Of a stretch of 64,000 nucleotides of DNA, positions 55,500 through 64,000 are shown piece after piece. Source of the stretch: UBA5018 sp947463165 (GTDB taxonomy: Bacteria > Cyanobacteriota > Cyanobacteriia > PCC-6307 > Cyanobiaceae). Where the stretch lies: assembly GCA_943371245.1 (NCBI GenBank), contig CALRTY020000002.1:207861-271860 (forward strand). The letters run 5' to 3'. The notes below the pieces were generated by a model. The model saw only the letters and a list, made by a program, of their open reading frames with translations, was not told the origin of the DNA and searched no databases. Numbering within the stretch: the first letter of the stretch is position 1; the number at the start of each line of letters is the position of its first letter. Both the position numbers and the translations under genes were made by a program.

Positions 55500-57178
55500 A
55501 CTCATCTCTCGATAAGTTAATGCAAAGTCACGCCAGGCGTTATTGGGAAACTCACCACGGCACCAGTTCACCACTGCTTCAAGTGCATGAAGCCATAGAA
55601 CAAAAGGATGGCAGCCTAACTAGCGAAGAAATAAGAGAACTAAGCCGGCAGGTGGGCATGCCTGAATCCACACTTGTCAGCATAATCTCCTATTATGCTG
55701 ACCTCCATGGCCCAAGGCAGGCCTGGAGAATATGTCGCGGCACATCCTGCAATCTAGCCGGCGCGGAACAGCTGCAATCAAGACTAGAGAAACAAGCTCC
55801 TTGTCGTGAAGTCTACTGCCTAGGCCATTGCTATCAAGGCCCAGCAGTCCTAGATAAAACAAATCAAGTCCTAGTGGGAGAAGAATTTTTTAGCATCGGT
55901 AGTACCGCAGAGCTCAAGCATCAGCCACCAGCCATGCCATCCATACGCTGCTTGGCAAAAAAAGCCATAGTTACCAGGCGCGCAGCTAGAGAGATCTACT
56001 CATTGGAGAGTGCCCAATCAGAAGGCGTGTACTCCAGCTTCTTTCGCTGTCTCAAGAAGCCGCCAATCAAAATTATCGAGACCATAGAACAAGCAGGCGA
56101 GCGTGGACGTGGAGGTGCAGGATTTTCCACCGGGAAAAAATGGCGGAACTGCGCAGAGTCTAGAGCCGACAGGCGATACGTGATTGCCAATGGTGACGAG
56201 GGAGATCCGGGTTCATTCATTGATCGAGTATTACTTGAGAATGACCCCCATGGTGTGATCGAGGGAATTCTCATATGTGCCTATGCTGTTGGTGCCACAC
56301 AGGCTATTGTCTTTATTCGCTCTGAATATCCAAAGGCAATTCAGCGAATGCAAAGTGCCATTGGCGAAATTTATAAAGCAGGAATAGTGGGGGCCAATGC
56401 GGCTTATCCGCTGGAAATATCGATCTTTCCTGGCATGGGAAGCTACGTTTGCGGTGAAGAAACAGCGATGCTTAATGCAATTGAAGGCCTGCGAGGAGAG
56501 GTAAGAATACGACCTCCTTATCCAGCCCAAGCAGGGCTATATGGAAAACCTACTGTAGTGAACAATGTCGAGACCCTGGTGAATGTTGCAGCCATAGTCG
56601 CCGGTGGTGCCCAGGCCTATGCCGCCCTGGGCACCGAGGCCAGTGCTGGCACTAAAGCAATGTGCCTGGATCATGGTTTTGCCCAGCCAGGCATAGTCGA
56701 GGTGGAATTCGGGATCACCATCAGGGAACTGATTGATTCGGCGGGCGGAGCTGCCAATGGTGAGCCCCTAGAAGCGGTAATCCTCGGCGGACCAATGGGA
56801 AGCCTGCTGCTGGCGGATCAATGGGATGTAAAAATTTGTTATGGGGACATGGCCAAAGCTGGGATCCAACTGGGCCATGGTGGATTGGTAGCACTGCAAA
56901 CAGGTACCAACTACCGAAAGCTGCTGGAGCAATGGCTGAAATTCATGATCGATGAATCCTGCGGCAAGTGTGTGCCTTGCCGGCTAGGCCCAAAACAGGC
57001 CTGGATTGCCCTGCAGGATGACAAAGTAACTGGAGACAGAAAAGCAGAAATTACAAAACTGCTTGGAGTGATTGAGAAATCAAGCCTATGTGCCTTCGGC
57101 CAGTACATGCCTTCACCAATAAGCAAACTAATTGAAGTATTTGGCGACCGCATTTTCGATCAGAGGGATGGGGAATGA
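55496..57178 (+). CDS. fdsB: NAD-dependent formate dehydrogenase, fused gamma-beta (FdsG-FdsB) subunit
   Basis: 560 residues. The N-terminal ~150 residues are a NuoE/FdsG thioredoxin-like 2Fe-2S domain with Cys80, Cys85, Cys108, Cys112. Then comes a NuoF/FdsB domain with GRGGAGFSTGKKW (NADH site), NGDEGDPGSF (FMN site), GSYVCGEETAML and the 4Fe-4S ESCGKCVPCRLG with a later Cys in SSLCAFG. It passes electrons from the alpha subunit to NAD. In FdsGBA systems the two domains are usually separate genes. Coupled by ATGA on both sides. Confidence 0.92.
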   Translation: MNSSLDKLMQSHARRYWETHHGTSSPLLQVHEAIEQKDGSLTSEEIRELSRQVGMPESTLVSIISYYADLHGPRQAWRICRGTSCNLAGAEQLQSRLEKQAPCREVYCLGHCYQGPAVLDKTNQVLVGEEFFSIGSTAELKHQPPAMPSIRCLAKKAIVTRRAAREIYSLESAQSEGVYSSFFRCLKKPPIKIIETIEQAGERGRGGAGFSTGKKWRNCAESRADRRYVIANGDEGDPGSFIDRVLLENDPHGVIEGILICAYAVGATQAIVFIRSEYPKAIQRMQSAIGEIYKAGIVGANAAYPLEISIFPGMGSYVCGEETAMLNAIEGLRGEVRIRPPYPAQAGLYGKPTVVNNVETLVNVAAIVAGGAQAYAALGTEASAGTKAMCLDHGFAQPGIVEVEFGITIRELIDSAGGAANGEPLEAVILGGPMGSLLLADQWDVKICYGDMAKAGIQLGHGGLVALQTGTNYRKLLEQWLKFMIDESCGKCVPCRLGPKQAWIALQDDKVTGDRKAEITKLLGVIEKSSLCAFGQYMPSPISKLIEVFGDRIFDQRDGE

Positions 57179-59847
57179 CCATGGCAAGCGCATCCATCAA
57201 TGGGCGGATGATTGAGGTTGAAAGAAGTGAAACCATTCTAAAGGCCGCCAAGCGATTGAGCATCGATATACCTACTCTCTGCTACAGCGATCGAATCCAC
57301 CCTGAAGGTGGCTGCCGCATGTGCCTGGTGGCATGCGAAGGCAGTCCCCGTCCTGTTGCGGCCTGCCATACCTCCCTAGCAGCGGGGATGACCATCAATA
57401 CCCATACACCAGAGCTGGAATATCTGCGCAGAGAGATCCTTAAGCTATATCTATCAGAAAAGAAGCATAGCTCCTTGCCTGGGGATGTCATGAGCACAAA
57501 ATTTGGCTTACTACTGGGTAGTTATGGAATTACTGGAACCTGGCGCGGCAAGCAAGCCGAGGCAGTGGATACCAGCAACCCCTATCTTAGATTCAATGCC
57601 AATAATTGTATTACCTGCCGGCTTTGCTTGAATACTTGCGAACAGATACAAGGACAGTTTGTGTATGGAGTGGCAGGCCGGGGAGCGGCGACTCGACTGC
57701 TACTGGGAATTACCAATCAATTTGCGGATAGCCCCTGTGTTGCTTGCGGGGCTTGTGTTGATGTGTGTCCCTCGGGAGCAATCACGGATTGTGATCGACA
57801 AGACCAACGCCAAGCCGATAGAATAACGAAAACGGTCTGTGGATACTGCGGAGTTGGCTGTCGCATTGAGGTGGAAGCATTAGCTGGCATCGTGCTGCGC
57901 ATTAAACCAGTTGAAGATGCAGTAGCAAACCAAGGCCATCTCTGCCTGAAGGGTCGCTATGCCCACTCTTACCACCACTCCAATGAGCGGCTCACCCAAC
58001 CATTAAAGAGAGTTGGCAACAAGTTTGAAGCAATACCATGGGACGAAGCCCTGGATCTTGCCGCCCACAAATTAATCGAGATCACGAAAACATATGGCCC
58101 CTCTGGATTGGGCGCCCTCAGTTCATCTAGATCCACCAATGAAGCAGCTTACCTGTTGCAAAAGTTGTTTCGCTGTTTAATTAATACGAATAATATTGAC
58201 TGCTGCGCTCGCGTATGTCATTCATCTACGGCATTGGGCCTGCAGCTGATGACAGGAGCCGGGGCGGCATCTGCCTCCTATATAGACATCGAAAAAGCAA
58301 GTTGTATTGTGCTGGCCGGCGTTAACCCAACGGCAGGTCATCCTGTGGTGGGAGCTCGAATAAAGCAAGCAGTGCTGAGGGGTGCCCGCCTTATTATCGT
58401 TGATCCTCGCAGCATCGAACTAGTCGACTATGCTGACCTCCACTGCCAGCTTCTACCTGGAACAAATGTAGCTCTATTTAATGGAATTGCAAAAGTTCTG
58501 ATTGAGGAAGAATTAATCGATACCTGTTATCTTAAAAATAGAGTGGAAGGCCTTGAGGAGCTTAGAAGCTTTGTCAAGGAGCTAAAGCTCGAGGAAATAT
58601 CTGCGATCACCAGCGTGGACCAAGATCAGATTGTAGCGACGGCAAGACTAATAGGCAAGAGTGGATCTGTCCTCTTCATTAATGGCCTTGGCTTATCAGA
58701 GCTTACCCAGGGTACTGGATCAGTGATGGCCTTCTGCAACCTCGGAATGCTAACTGGCAGTATTGGACTGTCAGGGGCTGGGATGCTACCGCTTAGAGGT
58801 CAGAACAATGTACAAGGTAACGCTGATATGGGAGGCATGCCAAATCTGGTGACTGGCTACCAATCATTGGCGGAGCCAAAGACGAGGCAGAGGTTAGAGA
58901 GTATCTGGGGATGTGCTCCACCTATTAAACCAGGTCTCACAATTCCGGAAATGATCGATGCTGCCGCCAAGGGCGATGTCCATGCGCTCTGGATTCAGGG
59001 CGAAGACATCGTGCAGAGTGAACCCAATGAAACCCACGTTCGTGAAGCCCTGGCAAAGCTTGATTTTCTGATCGTGCAGGAATTATTTTTCTCAGAAACA
59101 TGCCAATACGCAGATTTAATTTTCCCCGCCTGTGCAGCCCTGGAGCAGGAGGGCACATTTACTAATGGAGAGCGCCGGATTCAGCATGTTCATCCGGCGG
59201 TACCAGCCCCGGGGGAAGCTCGCCCAGATTGGCTGGTCATCCGCGATGTTGGCCTCAGGATGGGCGCCAGGTGGAAACATAATTCTCCCTCTGACATAAT
59301 GGACGAGATTGCCCAGGTCGCACCCGATTATTTTGGCGGTATCAGCTACTCTCGTCTCCAGTCAGATGGGCTGCAGTGGCCCTGCCCGACCCTGGACCAT
59401 CCAGGAACAGGCACTCTACACGAAGGTAAGTTCATGCGTGGCAAGGGTAAGCTTGCTTGCGTAGAATATTCACAAAGCCCAGAGCATGGAATAGCAGGCT
59501 ATCCATTCTTATTGATAACAGGTCGCCTGCTTGAACACTATAACGTTGGCACAATGACACGGCGCACACCCAACCAATTAATGGTAAGCGAGGATATGCT
59601 TAATATTCACCCGGAAGACGCAGGCAGGTACAACATTTTAGACAGACAGAAAGTAAAACTGACTAGCCGCTGGGGATCCACAACGGTAACAGCTTGTAGC
59701 TCACGGCGCATTGCTCCAGGAACGTTGTTCCTTTCATTTCACTTCCCAGAAACCCATGCCAACCGAGTAACTGGTCCCCATCATGATCCTCAATCCAAAT
59801 GTCCCCAGTACAAAGCTATCGCAGTCCGAGTGGAGGCCCTGAAATGA
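57175..59847 (+). CDS. fdsA: Formate dehydrogenase alpha subunit (molybdopterin)
   Basis: 890 residues. A NuoG-like N-terminus with a 2Fe-2S cluster (Cys36, 47, 50, 64), two ferredoxin-type 4Fe-4S motifs (CITCRLCLNTC about 142-152, CVACGACVDVC about 187-197), the 4Fe-4S of the catalytic domain (VCGYCGVGC), the molybdopterin domains, and active-site Cys348 in RVCHSST (Cys rather than selenocysteine). It oxidises formate to CO2. The absence of a delta subunit gene (fdsD) in the window is noted. A second ATG two codons downstream is also possible. Confidence 0.94.
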   Translation: MTMASASINGRMIEVERSETILKAAKRLSIDIPTLCYSDRIHPEGGCRMCLVACEGSPRPVAACHTSLAAGMTINTHTPELEYLRREILKLYLSEKKHSSLPGDVMSTKFGLLLGSYGITGTWRGKQAEAVDTSNPYLRFNANNCITCRLCLNTCEQIQGQFVYGVAGRGAATRLLLGITNQFADSPCVACGACVDVCPSGAITDCDRQDQRQADRITKTVCGYCGVGCRIEVEALAGIVLRIKPVEDAVANQGHLCLKGRYAHSYHHSNERLTQPLKRVGNKFEAIPWDEALDLAAHKLIEITKTYGPSGLGALSSSRSTNEAAYLLQKLFRCLINTNNIDCCARVCHSSTALGLQLMTGAGAASASYIDIEKASCIVLAGVNPTAGHPVVGARIKQAVLRGARLIIVDPRSIELVDYADLHCQLLPGTNVALFNGIAKVLIEEELIDTCYLKNRVEGLEELRSFVKELKLEEISAITSVDQDQIVATARLIGKSGSVLFINGLGLSELTQGTGSVMAFCNLGMLTGSIGLSGAGMLPLRGQNNVQGNADMGGMPNLVTGYQSLAEPKTRQRLESIWGCAPPIKPGLTIPEMIDAAAKGDVHALWIQGEDIVQSEPNETHVREALAKLDFLIVQELFFSETCQYADLIFPACAALEQEGTFTNGERRIQHVHPAVPAPGEARPDWLVIRDVGLRMGARWKHNSPSDIMDEIAQVAPDYFGGISYSRLQSDGLQWPCPTLDHPGTGTLHEGKFMRGKGKLACVEYSQSPEHGIAGYPFLLITGRLLEHYNVGTMTRRTPNQLMVSEDMLNIHPEDAGRYNILDRQKVKLTSRWGSTTVTACSSRRIAPGTLFLSFHFPETHANRVTGPHHDPQSKCPQYKAIAVRVEALK

Positions 59848-59946
59848 TAGCCAAATCGAGCAGGCTTTCATGCAGGGCAGGTTGTTGCCAAATTATAATG
59901 TTGGCCATGGATTCCAGCATCACATACATACCCCTGTAAACCTCCA

Positions 59947-60786
59947 ATGATGACTGACCAAAGTGGTCGCAAGCGCTTACAGATTCAATCGGTACAAGAG
60001 GATCGATTCAAGACTACGATCGATACGCTGGTGGTCGAAGAGCCCCTGGAGATTCGGCTAGATCCACAGTCAGACAGCCTGGTGGTAACGATGCGAACGC
60101 CTGGTGATGATTTCGACCTAGTGATTGGTTTTTTATATAATGAAGGCATTATTCAACGCAAAAGCGATCTAATCAGCCTCCGCTACTGCAGTGACGCGAA
60201 ATCAGTAGGCAACAACAGTCAAAATATAATTAGCGTTAATCTTTCGGGGAGAACAGAAATAGAATTCTCCAACTTGCAGCGGCATTTCTTTATGAGCAGT
60301 TCTTGCGGCGTATGTGGTAAAGCAAGCATCAATTCCCTGCGTCAGCGGGGCGCTCGTTCCGTTGCAGCCAGTTTCAAGCTGGATGCATCGGTTCTCTATG
60401 GCCTACCTGAGCGTCTGCGCTCAGCCCAGAAAAACTTTGCCGCTACTGGTGGCCTACACGCCGCTGCATTATTTGATAGCCAGGGAACGCTACTGCGAGT
60501 GCGGGAAGACATTGGAAGACATAATGCTTTGGATAAACTGATTGGCGCCCTGCTGCTGGCAGAAGAACTACCGCTGAGGGATTCGATTATCATGATCAGT
60601 GGCAGGGCCAGCTTTGAGGTAATGCAAAAATGCATAATGGCCGGCGCCCCGATGCTCTGTGCCGTTTCCGCTCCGAGCAGTTTGGCCGTCTCGATGGCCG
60701 AAGCCTTTGGGGTCACCCTGGTGGGTTTCCTGCGGGAGCATCGCTTCAATATCTATGCCGGCAGCGGGCGTGTGTTGCTCCCCTGA
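59947..60786 (+). CDS. fdhD: FdhD sulfurtransferase
   Basis: 279 residues. VVEEPLEIRL, MRTPGDDFDLVIGFLYNEGII, the persulfide Cys pair SCGVCGK (Cys120, Cys123), and GRHNALDKLIGALL, ISGRASFEVMQKC. FdhD transfers sulfur from IscS to the molybdenum cofactor of formate dehydrogenase, without which the enzyme is inactive. 99 bp after fdsA, completing the module. A Met at 59950 is an alternative start. Confidence 0.94.
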   Translation: MMTDQSGRKRLQIQSVQEDRFKTTIDTLVVEEPLEIRLDPQSDSLVVTMRTPGDDFDLVIGFLYNEGIIQRKSDLISLRYCSDAKSVGNNSQNIISVNLSGRTEIEFSNLQRHFFMSSSCGVCGKASINSLRQRGARSVAASFKLDASVLYGLPERLRSAQKNFAATGGLHAAALFDSQGTLLRVREDIGRHNALDKLIGALLLAEELPLRDSIIMISGRASFEVMQKCIMAGAPMLCAVSAPSSLAVSMAEAFGVTLVGFLREHRFNIYAGSGRVLLP

Positions 60787-61015
60787 TCGCATCAGTGGTG
60801 GTGGCCGGCTGGAGACAACTGCCGTGCTAGCTGAGTGGGGGGCGGCAACTAGGCGGGCGGCATCTGGGGGGCGTCAACTGGGGCCGTCACTTTGCTGCGA
60901 TTTCCAAAGAGATTGTGCCAATAGGTCCCCAAATGGGGGTCTGCGGCGCGAATCGGTCGCTTCGCTACGTAGGTTTTAGTTTAGTTCAGGGCGCCGTGGT
61001 GCGTTCTGGAGGGCC

Positions 61016-61702
61016 ATGGACCTAACGCCATTTCTCTGCAGCCTTGAGGGCACCACCCTCGATCAACTCTTGATGTCAGTGGCTATCCGTGGCAAGGTGG
61101 CCATCGCCATGAAGGGCAGGTTCCTGCTGCGGTCTGTCTGTGAATCGTTTCAGGACCGCAGCCAAATTGGTTGTGCAGTCACCGACGAGAGCACCTGCCT
61201 GGCTTATCTGACCAAGGAGCCCTATGAGTTGCTGATCTGCACGGACTACCTGGAGAACGGCAACGGTTTTGAACTAGCCCGCAAGGCCCGCGAAGCCCAG
61301 ACGAACCTCAAGGTGGTAGTGCTGGCCCTCGGTGATGTTATCCCAACCCAGTATGTCGATGCGCCCTGGCTAGAGGCTGTAGTGGCCGAGGCTGACTTCA
61401 TCGGCGACCAGCGGCCACTGCAGGCCGCCGTTATGGCGGTGATAGGTCAACATTGCTACCGCAGTCCCTCGCTGCGATCCGGTAGGCTGCCATACCTAAG
61501 TTGTCCGCGACTTACCAAACGCGAGTACGAAGTGCTTGACCTACTGGCCAGTGGACTTACAGATAAGGAGATTGCCGAGCAGTTGGTGGTGAGCGAGGAG
61601 ACGGCGCGCACCTACACCAAGCGGCTGCTCAAAACCCTAGATGTAAACAACCGCCTTCAAGCGGTACTGAAGGGCATGCGTTGCGGCATGGTTAGGCTTT
61701 AG
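61016..61702 (+). CDS. LuxR-type response regulator with degenerate receiver
   Basis: 228 residues. A receiver-like domain (about 25-150: LLICTDYLENGNGFELARKARE has Asp in place, but the acidic pocket and the late Lys are altered) and a C-terminal LuxR helix-turn-helix (LTKREYEVLDLLASGLTDKEIAEQLVVSEETARTYTKRLLKTL). No sensor kinase adjacent. Possibly a regulator of the upstream formate genes or of stress responses; only the position suggests the first. Confidence 0.85.
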   Translation: MDLTPFLCSLEGTTLDQLLMSVAIRGKVAIAMKGRFLLRSVCESFQDRSQIGCAVTDESTCLAYLTKEPYELLICTDYLENGNGFELARKAREAQTNLKVVVLALGDVIPTQYVDAPWLEAVVAEADFIGDQRPLQAAVMAVIGQHCYRSPSLRSGRLPYLSCPRLTKREYEVLDLLASGLTDKEIAEQLVVSEETARTYTKRLLKTLDVNNRLQAVLKGMRCGMVRL

Positions 61703-61876
61703 CTGCCAAGCGGTCACCGATTGGCTTGGCAGGCGAGCTGGGAAGCAGGGGAGCGGTTTTTGGGAAGGCTTTGAGATTTGTTAACGCGATTGTCCCCGGA
61801 TGGGGGGCTCGCTTAGGGCTCTGGAACAGTCAAAGTGAGGCCGCAGCCCTGGCAAGGGGCACGACGCGCTACCTCA

Positions 61877-62107
61877 ATGACCAGCACGCTGACCGCATCG
61901 ACGCTCACGATTGGCGAATTGGAAGCCAATTACTCATTATATTGCAAGGCCATGCGCTTGCTGATTCGCGAAGGCAAGAGCCTAAACAAAGTTCGGCGTA
62001 CTGTTTGCTGGGAGCGCCTGCAAACTCTGCACAATTGCCTGCCAGGCCAGTATCGTGATCCAGGCTATCTATACACTCTGCTCAATCGTGAGCAGCAGCT
62101 GGCTTGA
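61877..62107 (+). CDS. Small conserved-type hypothetical protein
   Basis: 76 residues from ATG 61877. TIGELEANYSLYCKAMRLLIREGKSLNKVRRTVCWERLQTLHNCLPGQYRDPGYLYTLL has the look of a small helical protein conserved in picocyanobacteria; function unknown to me. Tail-to-tail overlap with the next gene. Confidence 0.65.
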   Translation: MTSTLTASTLTIGELEANYSLYCKAMRLLIREGKSLNKVRRTVCWERLQTLHNCLPGQYRDPGYLYTLLNREQQLA

Positions 62108-62597
62108 GGCGCCACAGAGCTATTCCGCCGCCCCTGCCCCTGGCAGCCAGCCAGCCATCTTCTGCCTGGCGATCTAGGGAGATCAACGCAAAAAACGGCA
62201 TTTTTTTGGCTGCTGGCTGGGGCAAAGAGCGTTCCATAAGGAGCCGCCCTCCCCAGCGCAATTGCAATCGATCGAAGCTAAATTTTAGCAATGGACGTGT
62301 ACCTTCTAACTGGCCATGGCCACAAAAGCAAATGCTTATTGCGCCTAAGCTAACGCTATTGCGCAGCACTAGGCGATCCGATTCAATGCTTATCGCCAAG
62401 CAGGCCGCCAGAGCCCGCATCAGCGCCGCTGGCCGTTGCAGCGATCGAGCCTGGCGGCGGCCCCAGAGTTGATCGAGCCACCAACTGGCACAAAGGCTGG
62501 AAGCATCGATACCACTGCCTAGCCGGCGGCTACTCCGTTCCAGCTGCAGCAATTCTTCTCCAGTGGGCAAGTTGAGCCCAGCATTAACGCTGTCCAT
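62082..62597 (-). CDS. Hypothetical protein, 171 residues
   Basis: From ATG 62597. GEELLQLERSSRRLGSGIDASSLCASWWLDQLWGR, then ISIESDRLVLRNSVSLGAISICFCGHGQLEG and LLKFSFDRLQLRWGGRLLMER: a mixed alpha/beta protein resembling cyanobacterial conserved hypotheticals. No domain name can be given. Confidence 0.6.
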   Translation of the reverse strand: MDSVNAGLNLPTGEELLQLERSSRRLGSGIDASSLCASWWLDQLWGRRQARSLQRPAALMRALAACLAISIESDRLVLRNSVSLGAISICFCGHGQLEGTRPLLKFSFDRLQLRWGGRLLMERSLPQPAAKKMPFFALISLDRQAEDGWLAARGRGGGIALWRLKPAAAHD

Positions 62598-62641
62598 GGG
62601 CAGGAGGGCCTTGCAAAGGATCAACTTCGGTTGCCAAGGGC

Positions 62642-63088
62642 CTAGGAGGCGGAGGTAACCAGGGTGACTTCGCCGGTGGAGCCGACCACGCGGGCCCTGG
62701 CTGGGGTGGTCAAGGTGAAGAGGGCCGCATTGGAAGTAAAATCCCTGTTTGCGGAGATGTCACCACAGGTGCCAATTACGCCACGACCGGGAGAAAAGCT
62801 TCTGGTTTCACTGCTTATCTGGGCAGCTGCGCAGGCCTTGGCGGCTGCCAGGACAGCCTGATTAGCGGCATTTATGTTGGCCGTGCGAGTTTGGGCGAGG
62901 TAGGCGGGGATACCCACGGCGCTGAGCACGCCCAGGATAACCACCACCACCAGCAATTCCACCAGGGTGAAGCCGCCATGGGACATTGGCTGCTGCTGGC
63001 CAGGCAGGCCCCATGGCGGACCTGAGCGGTTCTGTCTTAAACGATACAGACAGTAGGACTTTCCAAGAGTCAAGATGCTGACATCCAT
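62642..63088 (-). CDS. Type IV pilin-like protein (major-pilin type)
   Basis: 148 residues from ATG 63088, with a 39-residue leader before the prepilin peptidase site G|FTLVELLVVVVILGVLSAVGIPAYL; ATG 62986 would give a five-residue leader. The alanine-rich stalk helix continues (NAANQAVLAAAKACAAAQISSE), and the globular part has two Cys. Long leaders occur in cyanobacterial pilins. Together with the next gene it forms a pilin pair on the minus strand. Confidence 0.88.
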   Translation of the reverse strand: MDVSILTLGKSYCLYRLRQNRSGPPWGLPGQQQPMSHGGFTLVELLVVVVILGVLSAVGIPAYLAQTRTANINAANQAVLAAAKACAAAQISSETRSFSPGRGVIGTCGDISANRDFTSNAALFTLTTPARARVVGSTGEVTLVTSAS

Positions 63089-63750
63089 TGATACCTCTAC
63101 CCAGGAGATCCACCCCACTATAGCAATGATGGGCCTGTCTTTCCAAGTACTTTTGCTTACTGGCAGACGCGCTTGCTGGACGGGCAAAGGATCCTGTGGG
63201 GGAATTTTACAGACTCTTTGGAATAGGGTGATTTCGTCGCCTCAGCCAACTGAGAGCTTTACGGCATCAGGCTTCATTGGCCGTGGCATAGATTTTCAGA
63301 GCTCTATCAGGCAGGTGGTTAAAAAATAAAAATTAGTGATTAAAAAACTTGTCGAAACATAAAGAAATATTGCCCCTGGGGGCGGGGTAACGGAAATCAA
63401 ATCATTTCATGTCAAGCATAGTTGCAGGAAATTTTTAGATGCAGGGATTAACTGGACTTAGGAATCCCCGGGATTCAAGCAAGACTAGATTTTGAGTTAT
63501 GCAAATTAAGCGCCAGCCATGGATTGAGGGCTAGACCAAATTAAAGGGTGGCCATGTATTCAAGGCCACCCATAAGTTCGGGATTAGTTTAGAACTAAGA
63601 ACGGAATGTGTAGATGATGAAGCCTAGAAAGCCCTTGAAAAATCGAGATCTGCTTAGAATTTATGGATGAGATCCATAATTGAGGATACTTGCTGCTAGC
63701 TTGGGGTTTCCGGATGCTTCCTAGGCAATCAGCTTAACTGCCGCTTAAGA
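63089..63750. other. Intergenic between the two pilin genes
   Basis: About 660 bp, AT-rich, no supported gene. It should contain the promoter of the 62642 pilin and holds the terminator of the 63751 pilin. Confidence 0.5.
63546..63571 (-). terminator. Hairpin downstream of the right-edge pilin
   Basis: Minus strand gggtggcc-ttgaatacat-ggccaccc stem with TTTAATTT after it: a good intrinsic terminator about 180 bp beyond the pilin stop. Confidence 0.75.
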
Positions 63751-64000
63751 TCAGATAGCAGCTGGGGTGGTCAGAGTTACACCACCGGCGGCGGAGACCG
63801 TGGCCACAGCCTCTGTTCCGAGGCCGCCAACGGCAGCGGTGAAGGTGGAGACAGTTCCAATGGCATTACAGGCGCCAGTTGTACCCCGGCCAGCCTCATA
63901 CAAAGCGACATCGCCAGAAATACCAGCGGCCGCGCAGGCCTTGGCTGCTGCCAGGGCTGCATTGTTGGAGGAGTTGACCCGGGCCCGGGCCACCTGGGAG
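63751..64000 (-). CDS. Type IV pilin-like protein, C-terminal part
   Basis: 83 codons to the window edge; the N-terminus, with the leader and FTLVEL helix, lies beyond 64000. SQVARARVNSSNNAALAAAKACAAAGISGD matches the stalk of the 62642 pilin, and the last part is Gly/Ala/Thr-rich (ATVSAAGGVTLTTPAAI), ending like the neighbour in a beta-strand pair. A paralogue of that gene. Confidence 0.85.
   Translation of the reverse strand, partial: SQVARARVNSSNNAALAAAKACAAAGISGDVALYEAGRGTTGACNAIGTVSTFTAAVGGLGTEAVATVSAAGGVTLTTPAAI

Overview
The window looks like a chromosomal segment of a cyanobacterium, most plausibly a freshwater Cyanobium/Synechococcus-type picocyanobacterium. The grounds are a guanidine-use operon in the gene order known from Synechocystis behind an NtcA-type promoter, GlgX, type IV pilins, short conserved proteins of picocyanobacterial type, and high GC in the housekeeping genes. 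No photosystem core or rRNA gene is present, so genus-level assignment is inference. Assignments are read from the sequence and from memory of protein families; no database search was run.

Left accessory half (1-37 kb). After the 5' part of a large secreted-type protein and a decayed IS3-like element comes a type I restriction-modification locus (hsdM 3964, hsdS 9226, hsdR 13029). It is split by toxin-antitoxin and other defence genes: HicBA, an AlbA_2/ATPase protein, MazEF-like, a putative ADP-ribosyltransferase-type pair, a broken DUF262 gene, HicB with a frameshifted HicA, an RHH antitoxin, an MNT nucleotidyltransferase and YefM-YoeB. The last ~100 bp of hsdM occur three times; each copy sits where cargo joins the operon and ends in the stop/start overlap used by the next gene. 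A stretch of ordinary or decaying genes follows (nuclease, GNAT, PPC, fasciclin, VOC, DEDD exonuclease).

At 24.1-36.5 kb, all on the minus strand, lies a conflict-system operon: TIR-caspase effector, VMAP-like protein, MoxR AAA+ ATPase and a SAV_2336/vWA-like protein fused to a formylglycine-generating-enzyme (C-type-lectin-fold) domain. It is joined to a diversity-generating retroelement (DGR): reverse transcriptase, a 121-bp template repeat (TR), a truncated avd and three variable-protein genes. Two variable repeats (VRs) differ from the TR almost only at template adenines, and all three have the same hairpin exactly 97 bp downstream. The TR lacks it. This is the most interesting system in the window.

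Right half (37-64 kb) is mostly core. It holds tRNA-Lys, a P-type ATPase and CDF exporter, paired fluoride channels, and the guanidine operon (NtcA promoter, guanidine-I riboswitch, gdmH, ghaA, ghaB, three ABC transporter genes). Then come glgX, a metallo-beta-lactamase-like protein, HU and glutamyl-Q-tRNA(Asp) synthetase. A formate module follows (OFA-type transporter, FdsG-FdsB fusion, formate dehydrogenase alpha, FdhD), with a LuxR-type regulator and two type IV pilin genes at the right edge. Guanidine hydrolysis would supply ammonium and urea under nitrogen control; the formate module would feed electrons from formate to NAD.
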